From contig CAYXGZ010000014.1 of the NCBI GenBank assembly GCA_964464755.1, forward strand, positions 1-64,000: 64,000 nucleotides of DNA. Direction: 5' to 3'. Under the pieces are notes generated by a model that worked only from the letters and a program-made list of their open reading frames with translations, was not told the origin of the DNA and made no database searches. Below, in pieces: positions 51,100 to 59,992 of this stretch. Source of the DNA: CAYXGZ01 sp964464755 (GTDB lineage Bacteria > Planctomycetota > MHYJ01 > JACPRB01). Each line of letters opens with the position of its first letter. The first letter of the stretch is position 1. Both the position numbers and the translations under genes were made by a program.

Positions 51100-52632
51100 A
51101 TGCGATCGAGCTGGATCCTCGCGCTGCTCTGCCTCGCGGCCCCCCAGGAGCCGACGGCCGCGGCGCCCATCGACGCCCACTTCGAGGCGGCGTGGAAGGC
51201 GGCGGGCCTCGTCCCGACGGCCGTCGCGGACGACTGCACGTGGCTGCGCCGGGTGTCGCTCGACCTGCTGGGCCGGCTGCCCCGGCCCGAGGAGATCCGC
51301 GGCTTCGTCGCGGACAAGGACCCGGCCAAGCGCGCGAAGCTCGTCGAGCGCCACCTCGCCTCCGAGGAGTGCGCGGACTTCCTCGCCGACGTCTGGCTCG
51401 ACGTGCTCGTCGACCACGCGGTCAGCAACCAGGACTTCGCGCGGGCGGACCTCGGCCCCTTCAAGCTCTGGCTGCGCTCCTGCTTCGCCGAGGACGTGCC
51501 GTACGACCGGATGGTGCGCGCGCTGCTCTCGGACCGGGGCCCGCGCCGCGACAAGCCCGCGGTCAACTACAGCCTGAAGCACCTCGCGGCCGACCCGCTG
51601 CCCGTGAAGCTCGCCGTGCTCTCGGCGCGCCACTTCCTGGGCCGCGACCTGCGCTGCGCGCAGTGCCACGACGACCCGTTCCAGTCGCTGACCCAGGAGG
51701 AGTTCTGGGGCTGGGTGGGCTTCTTCCGGCCGCTGCGCAACGCGGGCGACCTCGTCGAGCTGAAGGAGGCGCCGCGGGCCGCGAAGCGGGACGACTTCGG
51801 CGAGCTGGCGGGCGTGCCCGCGAGGTTCCTCGACGGGCGGTCGCCGGATCCGGCGAAGCGCCTCGGCGAATCGCTGGCCGACCTCGCGCTCTCGATGGAG
51901 GACAATTCGGTCGCGAAGGCCTTCGTGGACCGGGCCTGGAAGCACTTCTTCGGGAGGCGCCTCGCCGCGGAGCCCCCGCGCTCGCCGGGGGTGCCGGCGC
52001 TGCTCGACCGCCTCGCGGCGGACTTCCGCCGGGACGGGTGCCGCATCCGCCCGCTGCTGCGCGCGATCGTCTCGTCGCGCCCCTACCAGCTCTCGTCGGC
52101 GGGGAAGGACGAGGACCGGAAGCGCTACGCGGCCGGCCCGCTGAAGGCGATGGGCGCGATCCAGTATTTCCGGGTCTTCACGGACTTGTTCACGCTCCAC
52201 GAGCTCCACATGAAGATGTACGAGCAGATGGAGAAGAGCGCCATCGCGGGGGTCCAGTTCAAGGACCCCGAGGTGATGCGGATCATGTTCTACGCGTGGT
52301 CGCAGGACCTCCTCCTGCCGCGGGGGCGGGACCCCGAGGCCGTCGAGGGCATCGGCACGGTCCGCATGGCGATGAAGACGATGAACAACAAGCGCGTGCA
52401 GGACATGATCTCCGGCTACTGGGGCCGGCTGAAGCAGGTCTGCGAGAAGCGCGCGAAGCCCGCGGAGCGGATCGAGGAGCTCTGCCTCGTGATGTGGGGC
52501 CGGTTCCCGACGGACGACGAGCGCCGCGAGTACGCGAAGTTCGTGGGCAACCCCGCGTACTTCGACCGCAAGCCGATCGAGGACCTCTTCTGGGTGATGC
52601 TGAACTCGTCGGAGTTCCTTTTCAACCACTAG
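51100..52632 (+). CDS. DUF1549/DUF1553 exported protein
   Basis: 510 residues. Signal peptide (MRSSWILALLCLAAP), DUF1549 with RRVSLDLLGRLPRPEEIRGF, PYDRMVRALLS and the c-type-like RCAQCHDDPF (Cys-x-x-Cys-His), then DUF1553 with DRAWKHFFGRRL and RAIVSSRPYQLSS. These planctomycete-typical proteins occur with DUF1501 partners, often with an attached cytochrome domain; the CxxCH could bind one heme but may be structural. Start: TACGTT is 5 nt upstream of ATG 51100, a possible leaderless start. The DUF1501 gene follows after 2 nt. Confidence 0.88.
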   Translation: MRSSWILALLCLAAPQEPTAAAPIDAHFEAAWKAAGLVPTAVADDCTWLRRVSLDLLGRLPRPEEIRGFVADKDPAKRAKLVERHLASEECADFLADVWLDVLVDHAVSNQDFARADLGPFKLWLRSCFAEDVPYDRMVRALLSDRGPRRDKPAVNYSLKHLAADPLPVKLAVLSARHFLGRDLRCAQCHDDPFQSLTQEEFWGWVGFFRPLRNAGDLVELKEAPRAAKRDDFGELAGVPARFLDGRSPDPAKRLGESLADLALSMEDNSVAKAFVDRAWKHFFGRRLAAEPPRSPGVPALLDRLAADFRRDGCRIRPLLRAIVSSRPYQLSSAGKDEDRKRYAAGPLKAMGAIQYFRVFTDLFTLHELHMKMYEQMEKSAIAGVQFKDPEVMRIMFYAWSQDLLLPRGRDPEAVEGIGTVRMAMKTMNNKRVQDMISGYWGRLKQVCEKRAKPAERIEELCLVMWGRFPTDDERREYAKFVGNPAYFDRKPIEDLFWVMLNSSEFLFNH

Positions 52633-52634
52633 CC

Positions 52635-53894
52635 ATGAACGACTGCTGCAACCGCCGCGGGTTCCTGACGATGTCGCTCGGCCTGACGGCCGGCGCGGCC
52701 CTGGCCTCGCGGCTCGGGCTCAGCGCGCTGGGCCAGGACACGCCGACCGCCGCGCTCGCGAAGGCGAAGCGCTGCATCGTGCTGTGGATGATGGGCGCGC
52801 CGAGCCAGATGGACACCTGGGACCCGAAGCCCGGGACCGAGACCGGGGGGCCCTTCAAGGACATCGAGACGGCCGCGGACGGGATCCGCATCGCCGAGCA
52901 CATGCCGCGGATCGCGCGGCAGATGGACAAGGTCTCGCTGATCCGCACGGTGACGTCGAGGGACCCGAACCACGACACGGCGCAGTACCTGCTCCACACG
53001 GGCTGGCGGCGCGCGGCGGACGTCGAGCACCCGGCGCTCGGGGCCGTCATCACGCAGGAGCTGGGGCTGCAGGTCGCGGACCTGCCCGGCGGGGTGGTGC
53101 TCGGCAGCACGCCGCCGTCCGGGGCGGGCTACCTCGACGCGGCCTCCGGGCCGATCGTCTTCGACCGCCTGGCCTCGCCCGCGGAGGACGTGCTCGCGAA
53201 CGCCTCGAATCCCCGGGACCGCTTCGAGCAGCGCTGGAAGCTGCTGAAGCGCGCCGAGGAGCGCTTCGCGGCGGGGCACGAGGACGCGCGCGTCGAGCAG
53301 CGGCGCCGGGCCTACGAGAAGGCGTACCAGGTGCTGACGAGCGAGCGGGTGAAGGCCTTCGACGTGCGCAAGGAGCCCGAGGAGTCGCGGCGGGCCTACG
53401 GCGACTCCGACTACGGCCGCGCGCTGCTCATGTCGCGGCGCCTCGTCGAGGCCGGCGTGCGCTTCGTCGAGGTGATGTACGGCGACTGGGACACGCACCG
53501 CGACAACTTCGGGCAGGTGAAGACGCTGCTGGACCAGACCGACGGGCCGATCGCGGCGCTGCTGGAGGACCTGGCCCGGCGCGGGCTGCTCCAGGAGACG
53601 CTCGTGCTCTGGATGGGCGAGTTCGGGCGCACGCCGCGCATCAACGGCTCGAACGGCCGCGACCACTGGACGACGTGGAGCGTGGCGATGGCCGGCGGCG
53701 GCATCCAGGGCGGCCGCGTGGTCGGCCGGACGGACCCGCTGGGGATGTCGATCGCCGAGCGGCCGGTGCCGGTGGGCGACTTGTTCGCGACGATCTACTC
53801 GTGCTTCGGCATCGATCCCGGGAAGCAGCTCGTGACGGTGCCGCGGCCGATGAAGGTGGTCGAGGCGGGGACGCCGGTGAAGGAGCTCTTCTAG
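52635..53894 (+). CDS. DUF1501 (sulfatase-like) Tat-exported protein
   Basis: 419 residues. Twin-arginine signal (NRRGFLTMSLGLTAG), then the DUF1501 core: CIVLWMMGAPSQMDTWDPKPG, HTGWRRAADVEHPALGA, FVEVMYGDWDTHRDN and LVLWMGEFGRTPRINGSNGRDHW, placing the predicted metal ligands (Asp, His) of the alkaline-phosphatase-like fold. Function of the family is not established; it pairs with DUF1549/1553 proteins. It starts 2 nt after that gene and is translationally coupled. Its stop shares CTAG (53891-53894) with the convergent gene. Confidence 0.9.
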   Translation: MNDCCNRRGFLTMSLGLTAGAALASRLGLSALGQDTPTAALAKAKRCIVLWMMGAPSQMDTWDPKPGTETGGPFKDIETAADGIRIAEHMPRIARQMDKVSLIRTVTSRDPNHDTAQYLLHTGWRRAADVEHPALGAVITQELGLQVADLPGGVVLGSTPPSGAGYLDAASGPIVFDRLASPAEDVLANASNPRDRFEQRWKLLKRAEERFAAGHEDARVEQRRRAYEKAYQVLTSERVKAFDVRKEPEESRRAYGDSDYGRALLMSRRLVEAGVRFVEVMYGDWDTHRDNFGQVKTLLDQTDGPIAALLEDLARRGLLQETLVLWMGEFGRTPRINGSNGRDHWTTWSVAMAGGGIQGGRVVGRTDPLGMSIAERPVPVGDLFATIYSCFGIDPGKQLVTVPRPMKVVEAGTPVKELF

Positions 53895-54493
53895 CGCCGG
53901 GTCGACAGGTCCTCGAACTTCGAGAGCGTCCAGGCGACGCGCAGGCCGAACTTCGTCGAGGTCATCTTCACCAACCCGATCCCGTGGGCGTACCACTCCG
54001 CGTCGGGCGTCTCCTCGCCCGTCCTCCGGTCGCGGCGCACGATCTCGACCTTCATCGCGGGCTCCTTGCGGTCGAGGAACTCGACGGGCTCCCAGCCGGC
54101 GACGCGGCAGGACGCGGTCTCGGGCCAGCCCGGGAAGTCGATCGTCCAGGTCGTGCCGATCTTGAAGGGGAGGGGGAGGATGAGCTGCTCGGTGTCGCCG
54201 AGCCGGCCGAGGATGCCGTCGTCGCCGCGGCGCACGAGGAGCTCGCGGCGGTTCGCGGGGAGCGTGGGGAAGTCGAAGCGCAGGATCCAGCCCTGGTCGC
54301 TCCAGCCGGCGATCTCGCGGGTGCCGCGGACGTTGCGGCCGGCGAGGTAGGTCCACCGCAGGCCCTCCTGGAGCGGGTAGGCGTCGGAGACCCGCGGCGA
54401 GGGGCCCGCGGGGCGGTTGGAGAGCGTGTGGACGATGCCGGCGAGGAGGGCGCCCGCGAGGACGAGGCCGAGGACGCGCTGCCAGGCGGTCAC
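53891..54493 (-). CDS. Membrane-anchored beta-rich protein, unknown function
   Basis: 200 residues. One N-terminal hydrophobic helix (VLGLVLAGALLAGIVHTL), then a beta-rich domain starting YPLQEGLRWTYLAG, a phrase common in uncharacterised lipoprotein/periplasmic domains that measure about 150-180 residues, ending WYAHGIGLVKMTSTKFGL. Its start overlaps the end of the upstream methyltransferase gene by 4 nt, so it is co-translated with it. Confidence 0.65.
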   Translation of the reverse strand: MTAWQRVLGLVLAGALLAGIVHTLSNRPAGPSPRVSDAYPLQEGLRWTYLAGRNVRGTREIAGWSDQGWILRFDFPTLPANRRELLVRRGDDGILGRLGDTEQLILPLPFKIGTTWTIDFPGWPETASCRVAGWEPVEFLDRKEPAMKVEIVRRDRRTGEETPDAEWYAHGIGLVKMTSTKFGLRVAWTLSKFEDLSTRR

Positions 54494-55095
54494 CGCTTCA
54501 CCCCCGAGATCACGAAGATCATCCCGTAGTGGCAGTGGCGGACGCGGACGTCGTCGAGGCGGGGGCGGAGCGCGGCGAGCGTGCGGTCCTTGAGCTTGGG
54601 CCAGCCGGCCCGGAGCATCCGGGAGATCATGAAGCCGGGGCCGATGTACCAGCCGGGCGGGAGGTTGTCGTCGGCGATGACGAGGCGGCCGCCGGGCTTG
54701 AGGGCGCGGAGCAGGGGGTCGAGGAGTTCCTCGTCGAGGATGGTGCTGATGACGTAGGTGGAGAGGATGGCGTCGAAGCTCGCGGGGCGGAAGACGTCCT
54801 GGCGGGCGGCGGCCTGGACGAGGCGGAGGTTGGGGCGGGGGCGGACGCGGTCGAGCATGCCGAGGGAGAGGTCGCTGCCCACCATGAGGCCGCGGGGGCC
54901 GATCTTGCCGGCGATCCAGCGGAAGTTGAGGCCGGTGCCGCAGCCGACGTCGAGGACGCGGTCGCCGGGGCGGAGCTTCAGGGCGTCGACGGCGGCGCGC
55001 CGGTAGGCCGAGTCCCCGCCGAAGGAGAGGGCGCGGACGATGGCGTCGTAGTAGCCCGCCCTCGCGTCGTAGGTCGAGCGGATGACGTCGGCCAT
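54490..55095 (-). CDS. Class I SAM-dependent methyltransferase (UbiE-like)
   Basis: 201 residues. Motifs DRVLDVGCGTGLNF, GLMVGSDLSLGMLDR, DAILSTYVISTILDEELLDPLLRALKPGGRLVIADDN. Closest in layout to UbiE/COQ5-type C-methyltransferases and phospholipid N-methyltransferases; the substrate cannot be assigned. TATCCT is 6 nt before ATG 55095. It forms an operon with the beta-rich protein downstream; the alpha/beta hydrolase gene lies 16 nt upstream. Confidence 0.85.
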   Translation of the reverse strand: MADVIRSTYDARAGYYDAIVRALSFGGDSAYRRAAVDALKLRPGDRVLDVGCGTGLNFRWIAGKIGPRGLMVGSDLSLGMLDRVRPRPNLRLVQAAARQDVFRPASFDAILSTYVISTILDEELLDPLLRALKPGGRLVIADDNLPPGWYIGPGFMISRMLRAGWPKLKDRTLAALRPRLDDVRVRHCHYGMIFVISGVKR

Positions 55096-55101
55096 TCCCC
55101 G

Positions 55102-55107
55102 AGGATA
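55102..55107 (-). promoter_or_regulatory. Leaderless-type -10 (TATCCT) for the methyltransferase gene
   Basis: TATCCT on the minus strand, 6 nt from ATG 55095, placed between the stop of the hydrolase gene and the start codon. Confidence 0.55.
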
Positions 55108-55111
55108 CCGC

Positions 55112-56005
55112 TCAGCGGCCGATCCGCTTGAGGAATTCCCGGAGGTCGGCGAGGAACTCGGGGGTGTGGCCGGAGACGAGGTCGTTGTGGCCCGCGCCGG
55201 CGATCTCGGAGAACCACTTGGGCTCGCGGGCGGCGGCGAAGAGGCGGGCGCCCTGCGCGAAGGGGACGATCTCGTCGTCGCGCCCGTGGACGAGGAGCTT
55301 GGGGATGGCGACGCGGGGGATGGCCGAGAGGTTGTCGTAGCGGGCGCGGACGAACCAGTGCGAGGGGAACCAGGGGGTGACGGTGCGGGCCATGTCGCGG
55401 ACCGAGGTGAAGGCGGCCTGGGTGACGAGGCCCGCGGCGGGGCGGCGGGCGGCGAGCTCGATCGCGGGGGCGGCGCCGAGCGACTCGCCGTAGATCACGA
55501 TCCGCGAGGGGTCGACGCCGTAGCGCGAGGTGAGGCAGGTCCAGGCGCCCTCGGCGTCCGAGAGGAGCCCCGCCTCGGAGGGCGAGCCCCTGCTCTTGCC
55601 GTAGCCGCGCCAGTCCACGCCGAAGCACTCGAGGTCGAGGGACGCCATGAGCTCGAGGAAGGGGAGGCGGTCGGCGACGTGGCCGGCGTTGCCGTGCAGG
55701 TAGAGGACGGTGGCGCGCGGGTCCCGGGGCCGGGCGTACCAGGCGACGAGCTCGGTGCCGTCGGCGGCGGGGAAGGAGACCTCCTCGACGGGGACGGGGG
55801 AGCGCTTTCGGGCCTCCCAGTTGCCCTCCGGGAAGACCGAGGGGTGGTAGATGAAGGAGTCGCCGAGGGCCATGAGGAGGAGCGCCAGCGCGCCGGCGGA
55901 GATCCCGAGGCCGAGGAGGACGGCGCGCGCCGCCCGGAAGATCCACCCGCGGCCCCGACGCCCCAGTGTACCCGGCGTCCCGCCGGCCGGGTCCATCGTT
56001 AACAT
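55112..56005 (-). CDS. Membrane-anchored alpha/beta hydrolase (BEM46-like)
   Basis: 297 residues. N-terminal membrane helix (AVLLGLGISAGALALLLMAL), then an alpha/beta hydrolase with oxyanion-loop YLHGNAGH, nucleophile elbow GESLGAAPAIEL (Ser), acid in HGRDDEIVPF and His in GAGHNDLV. The architecture is that of ABHD12/13 or BEM46-like serine hydrolases that act on lipids or peptides at the membrane. The first ATG (56005) is preferred because TATGAT lies 6 nt upstream; a second ATG at 55996 exists. Confidence 0.85.
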   Translation of the reverse strand: MLTMDPAGGTPGTLGRRGRGWIFRAARAVLLGLGISAGALALLLMALGDSFIYHPSVFPEGNWEARKRSPVPVEEVSFPAADGTELVAWYARPRDPRATVLYLHGNAGHVADRLPFLELMASLDLECFGVDWRGYGKSRGSPSEAGLLSDAEGAWTCLTSRYGVDPSRIVIYGESLGAAPAIELAARRPAAGLVTQAAFTSVRDMARTVTPWFPSHWFVRARYDNLSAIPRVAIPKLLVHGRDDEIVPFAQGARLFAAAREPKWFSEIAGAGHNDLVSGHTPEFLADLREFLKRIGR

Positions 56006-56011
56006 GTAAAC

Positions 56012-56017
56012 ATCATA
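56012..56017 (-). promoter_or_regulatory. Leaderless-type -10 (TATGAT) for the hydrolase gene
   Basis: TATGAT on the minus strand, 6 nt from ATG 56005, in an AT-rich patch of the divergent region. Confidence 0.6.
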
Positions 56018-56057
56018 GCCCGCGCCCCGGCCCGTTGCACGGGGAACCGGGCCCGCG

Positions 56058-56063
56058 TAGGAT
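56058..56063 (+). promoter_or_regulatory. Leaderless-type -10 (TAGGAT) for the ggt gene
   Basis: TAGGAT ends 7 nt before ATG 56071; the open frame upstream of this ATG would then be untranscribed. Confidence 0.55.
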
Positions 56064-56070
56064 GTCGCCC

Positions 56071-57597
56071 ATGTCGAAGGTCGCCCGGTCGAGCCGGGGG
56101 ATGGTCGTCGCCGCCCACCGCGCGGCGGCGGAGGCGGGGCACGAGGTGCTCGCCGCGGGCGGGAACGCCGTCGAGGCGGCCGTCGCGGTCTCGCTGGCCA
56201 TCCAGGTGGTCGAGCCCTTCGCCAGCGGCCTCGGCGGCGGCGGCTTCCTGCTCGTCGCGCCGGGGGGCGACCCCGCGAAGGCCGTCGTCCTCGACTTCCG
56301 CGGCACCTGCCCGTCGATCCAGAGCCCCGAGCACTTCTACCCGAAGGGCGCGACGCTGCCCTGGGTGCCCAAGATCGGCCCGTCGTCGGCCACCGTGCCC
56401 GGCCTCGGGCGGGCGCTCGGCGAGATGCTCCGGCGCTGGGGCGGGAAGCTCCCGCTCGCGACGCTCGCCCGGCGCGCCATCGAGGTCGCCGAGCAGGGCT
56501 TCGAGGTCGGCGAGAACTACGAGTACGTCAGCGGGCTCTTCGAGGGCACCGTCCGCTGCTTCCCCGACGCGGCGAGGATCTACTTCAACCAGGGCCGGCG
56601 CTACCGGCCGGGCGAGCGGCTCGTGCAGCGCGACCTGGGCCGCACCTTCCGGAAGATCGTCGCCGAGGGCTTCGAGGTCCTCTACACCGGCGAGATCGGC
56701 CGGGCGATCACCGCCGCGGTCAACGCGACGGGGCCCGTCTGGGGGGAGAAGGACCTCGAGTCGTACGAGGTGAAGGTCCGCGAGCCGCTCCGGGGCGAGA
56801 TCGCCGGCGCGTCCATCGCCACCGTCGGCCCGCCCAGCCGCGGCGGCCCGGGCATCCTCGCCGCGCTGCGGCACTTCCACGAGCGCGACCTGCCCTCGCT
56901 GGGCCACAACACGGCCGCGTCGGTCCTCGCCTGGGGCGAGGCGATCCGCCGCATCTTCCACGAGCTCGAGCCGGTGGTCGGCGACCCCGCGTTCTTCCCG
57001 GCCGAGCCCGCCGCCCCCGGGAAGAAGCCGACTCCGGGCTCGCCGAGCACGACGCACTTCACCGTCGTGGACGCGGGGGGCACCGTCGTCGCGATGAGCC
57101 AGACCATCGGCCACTTCTTCGGCTCGGGCGTCGTCGTCCCGGGCTGGGGGATCCTGCTGAACGACGACATCTCCGACATGGAGCGCCGCGCCGGCGGGCG
57201 CAACAGCGTGCGGCCCGGCCTGCGCTCCGTCGCGAACATGGCCCCGACCGTGGTGTTCCGCGGAGGCCGCCCGGCCCTGGCCCTCGGGACGCCCGGGAGC
57301 CTGCGCATCTTCCCGGCGATGGCCCAGGTCATCGCGAACTGGCTGCTCCACGGCCTGGACCTCGAGAAGTCCGTCGCGGCGGGCCGCGTCCACTGGGAGG
57401 ACGAGATCTTCTGGCTCGAGGGCGACCTCGACCCGGCCGTCCGCGAGGCCGTGAAGGCGGCGTGGAAGGGGAGGATCGTCGAGCGGCGGAAGCAGGACCT
57501 CTTCTTCGGCGGCGTGCACGCCGTGTCGATCGACCCCGACGGCACGATCACCGGCGTCGCCGACCCGCGCCGCGACGGCGTGGCGCTCGGCCTCTGA
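56071..57597 (+). CDS. ggt: Gamma-glutamyltransferase family protein
   Basis: 508 residues from ATG 56071. Family motifs: RGMVVAAHRAAAEAGHEVLAAGGNAVEAAVA near the N-terminus, PFASGLGGGGFLLV, and the autoproteolytic nucleophile T327 in PGSPSTTHFTVVDAGGTVVAMSQT, followed by the small-subunit pattern GILLNDDISDM and PGSLRIFPAMAQVI. The enzyme cleaves and transfers gamma-glutamyl groups, for example of glutathione. No signal peptide is seen, so it could be a cytoplasmic member such as CapD/YwrD-like. Stop is 1 nt from the stop of the convergent acyl-CoA dehydrogenase gene. Confidence 0.9.
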   Translation: MSKVARSSRGMVVAAHRAAAEAGHEVLAAGGNAVEAAVAVSLAIQVVEPFASGLGGGGFLLVAPGGDPAKAVVLDFRGTCPSIQSPEHFYPKGATLPWVPKIGPSSATVPGLGRALGEMLRRWGGKLPLATLARRAIEVAEQGFEVGENYEYVSGLFEGTVRCFPDAARIYFNQGRRYRPGERLVQRDLGRTFRKIVAEGFEVLYTGEIGRAITAAVNATGPVWGEKDLESYEVKVREPLRGEIAGASIATVGPPSRGGPGILAALRHFHERDLPSLGHNTAASVLAWGEAIRRIFHELEPVVGDPAFFPAEPAAPGKKPTPGSPSTTHFTVVDAGGTVVAMSQTIGHFFGSGVVVPGWGILLNDDISDMERRAGGRNSVRPGLRSVANMAPTVVFRGGRPALALGTPGSLRIFPAMAQVIANWLLHGLDLEKSVAAGRVHWEDEIFWLEGDLDPAVREAVKAAWKGRIVERRKQDLFFGGVHAVSIDPDGTITGVADPRRDGVALGL

Positions 57598-57598
57598 T

Positions 57599-58744
57599 CT
57601 ACTTCACGAGCGAGCGGGCGATCACCAGCCGCTGGACCTCGCTGGTGCCCTCGTAGATCTCCGTGATCTTCGCGTCCCGGAAGTAGCGCTCCACCGGGTA
57701 GTCCCGGCAGTAGCCCGCGCCGCCGTGGATCTGCACCGCCTCGGTGGCCGCCTTGTTGCACGCCTCGCTCGCGAAGAGCTTGGCCATGCAGGCCTCGGTG
57801 GTGCAGGGCTGGCCGAGGTCCCGCAGCTTCGCCGCGCGGAGCACGAGGAGCCGCGCCGCGTCGATCGCCACGGCCATGTCGGCCAGCTTCCACTGGATCG
57901 CCTGGAAGTCGCCGATCGGCCGGTCGAACTGCTTGCGCTCCCGCGAGTACTTCTGCGCCGCGTCGAGCGAGGCCTGGGCGATGCCGACCGCCTGGCTGGC
58001 GATGCCGATGCGGCCGCCGTCCAGCGTGTTCATCGCGACCTTGAAGCCCTCGTTCTCCACGCCGAGCAGGTTCGACGCCGGCACCTTGCAGTCCGCGAAG
58101 GAGAGCTCGGTGGTGCTCGACCCGCGGATCCCCATCTTGTGCTCGTTCTTGCAGACCGTGAACCCCGGCGTCCCCTTCTCGACGACGATCGCCGAGATGC
58201 CCTTCGTCTTGGCCTCGACGTCCCGGCTCGTCCGCGCGAAGACGATGAAGAGGTCGGCGTACTGGCCGTTCGTCACGAAATTCTTCGTCCCGTTGAGGAC
58301 GTAGTGGTCGCCGTTGCGGAACGCCGTCGCCGTGAGCGCGCCCGCGTCCGAGCCGGAGCCCGGCTCCGACAGCGAGTAGGCGCCGATCCAGGTCCCGGAG
58401 GCCAGCTTCGGCAGCCAGCGCTTCTTCTGCTCCTCGGTCCCGAAGCGGTTGAGCGGGCCCTGGACGAGCGAGTTGTGCACCGAGATCGTGACGCCCGTGG
58501 CCGCGCAGGCCCGGTTGATCTCCATCATCGCCAGGGCGAGGCAGACGTTGCCGGCGCCCGCGCCGCCGAGCGCCTCGGGCGTGATCATGCCCATGAGGCC
58601 CTGCTCCGCGGCCTTCGCGAAGATCTCCCGGGGGATGGCGCCCGCCTTGTCGAACTCCGCGGCGCGCGGGGCGACGACCTTGTCCGCGAATTCCCGGGCC
58701 GAGTCCCGGACGAGCTTCTCGTCCTCGGTCAGCGTGAAGTCCAT
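57599..58744 (-). CDS. Acyl-CoA dehydrogenase
   Basis: 381 residues. FAD-dependent short/branched-chain acyl-CoA dehydrogenase: YSLSEPGSGSDAGAL, KNFVTNGQYADLFIV, RGSSTTELSFADCKVP, RKQFDRPIGDFQAIQ and the catalytic-base segment EIYEGTSEVQRLVIAR near the C-terminus (Glu in YEGT). It catalyses the first oxidation of beta-oxidation, feeding ETF. The start codon lies 2 nt after the thiolase stop, so the thiolase gene precedes it in one operon. Confidence 0.95.
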   Translation of the reverse strand: MDFTLTEDEKLVRDSAREFADKVVAPRAAEFDKAGAIPREIFAKAAEQGLMGMITPEALGGAGAGNVCLALAMMEINRACAATGVTISVHNSLVQGPLNRFGTEEQKKRWLPKLASGTWIGAYSLSEPGSGSDAGALTATAFRNGDHYVLNGTKNFVTNGQYADLFIVFARTSRDVEAKTKGISAIVVEKGTPGFTVCKNEHKMGIRGSSTTELSFADCKVPASNLLGVENEGFKVAMNTLDGGRIGIASQAVGIAQASLDAAQKYSRERKQFDRPIGDFQAIQWKLADMAVAIDAARLLVLRAAKLRDLGQPCTTEACMAKLFASEACNKAATEAVQIHGGAGYCRDYPVERYFRDAKITEIYEGTSEVQRLVIARSLVK

Positions 58745-58746
58745 GG

Positions 58747-59928
58747 CTAGCAGAGCTCCAGGGTGAGGGCCAGGCCGTTGCCGCCGCCCATGCAGAGGGT
58801 GGCGAGGCCCGTCTTCAGGTTGCGGTCCTGCAGGGCGTGGACCAGGGTCACGACGATGCGCGCCCCGCTGCACCCGATCGGGTGGCCGAGGGCGACGGCG
58901 CCGCCGTTCACGTTCACGCGGGCGGGGTCCAGCTTCAGCTCCCGCACGAGGGCGACCGTCGAGCCCGCGAAGGCCTCGTTGATCTCGACGAGGTCCGCGT
59001 CGCCCGGCTTGAAGCCCGTCTTCTTCTCGAGGTTCTTCACGGCCTCGAGCGGCGCGATCATCACCCACTTCGGGTCCACGCCGCCCGTCGCGTAGCCCGT
59101 GATCCGCGCGAGGGGCTTCGCGCCCCGGCGCTTGACCTCCTCGCCGCTCATGACGACGACGGCCGCCGCGCCGTCGTTGATGGTCGACGCGTTGCCCGGC
59201 GTCACGAGCCCGTCGGCCTGGAAGGCGGGCTTGAGCTTCGCGAGCTTCTCCACGGCCGAGTCGCCCCGCGGGCCCTCGTCCGTGTCGACCACCTTGACCT
59301 CGCCCTTGTCGCCCTTGACCTCGACGCCGACGATCTCGCGCTTGAACTTCCCGCCGGAGATCGCGGCCGCCGACTTCTTGTGGCTGCCCACGGCGAACTC
59401 GTCCATGTCGGCCCGGCTCACGTTGTACTTCTTCGCGACGATCTCGCAGGTCGAGCCCATGTGGACGTCGTCGTAGACGTCCCAGAGCCCGTCGTGGACC
59501 AGCGCGTCGAGCATCCGGGCGTGGCCCAGGCGCGAGCCGCGCCGGGCGTCCGGCAGGAGGTAGGGCGCGTTGGACATGCTCTCCATGCCGCCGGCGACCG
59601 CGATCGAGAGGTCGCCCGCCTTGATCGCCTGGGCGGCGAGGATGATCGACTTCAGGCCGGAGCCGCAGACCTTGTTCACGGTCACGGAGCCGATGGAGGT
59701 GGGCAGGCCGCCGTGGATCGCCGCCTGGCGGGCCGGGTTCTGGCCGACGCCCGCCTGGAGGACGTTGCCGAGGAAGCACTCCTGGACGTCGTCGGGGGCG
59801 AGCCCCGCGCGCTTGACCGCTTCGCGGACGGCGGCGGCGCCGAGCCGGGGGGCCGGAAGCGAGGACAGGCCGCCCAGGAACTTCCCGATCGGGGTGCGGA
59901 CCGCGCTGGCGAGGAAGACGTCGGTCAT
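58747..59928 (-). CDS. Acetyl-CoA acetyltransferase (thiolase)
   Basis: 393 residues. Active-site C88 in TVNKVCGSGLKS, GGMESMSNAPYLL, NVNGGAVALGHPIGCSGAR (His and Cys) and CMGGGNGLAL. Condenses or cleaves acetoacetyl-CoA or longer 3-ketoacyl-CoA; with the dehydrogenase it forms a fatty-acid or butyrate-type module. Start supported by CGGAGG 6 nt upstream; TAGGAT (minus strand, near 59950) may be the -10. Confidence 0.95.
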   Translation of the reverse strand: MTDVFLASAVRTPIGKFLGGLSSLPAPRLGAAAVREAVKRAGLAPDDVQECFLGNVLQAGVGQNPARQAAIHGGLPTSIGSVTVNKVCGSGLKSIILAAQAIKAGDLSIAVAGGMESMSNAPYLLPDARRGSRLGHARMLDALVHDGLWDVYDDVHMGSTCEIVAKKYNVSRADMDEFAVGSHKKSAAAISGGKFKREIVGVEVKGDKGEVKVVDTDEGPRGDSAVEKLAKLKPAFQADGLVTPGNASTINDGAAAVVVMSGEEVKRRGAKPLARITGYATGGVDPKWVMIAPLEAVKNLEKKTGFKPGDADLVEINEAFAGSTVALVRELKLDPARVNVNGGAVALGHPIGCSGARIVVTLVHALQDRNLKTGLATLCMGGGNGLALTLELC

Positions 59929-59992
59929 GGGGGACCTCCGGGCGACATCCTAGCAACCCGCCGGAGAAACCCCTAGATTCCGGGGCGCGCGA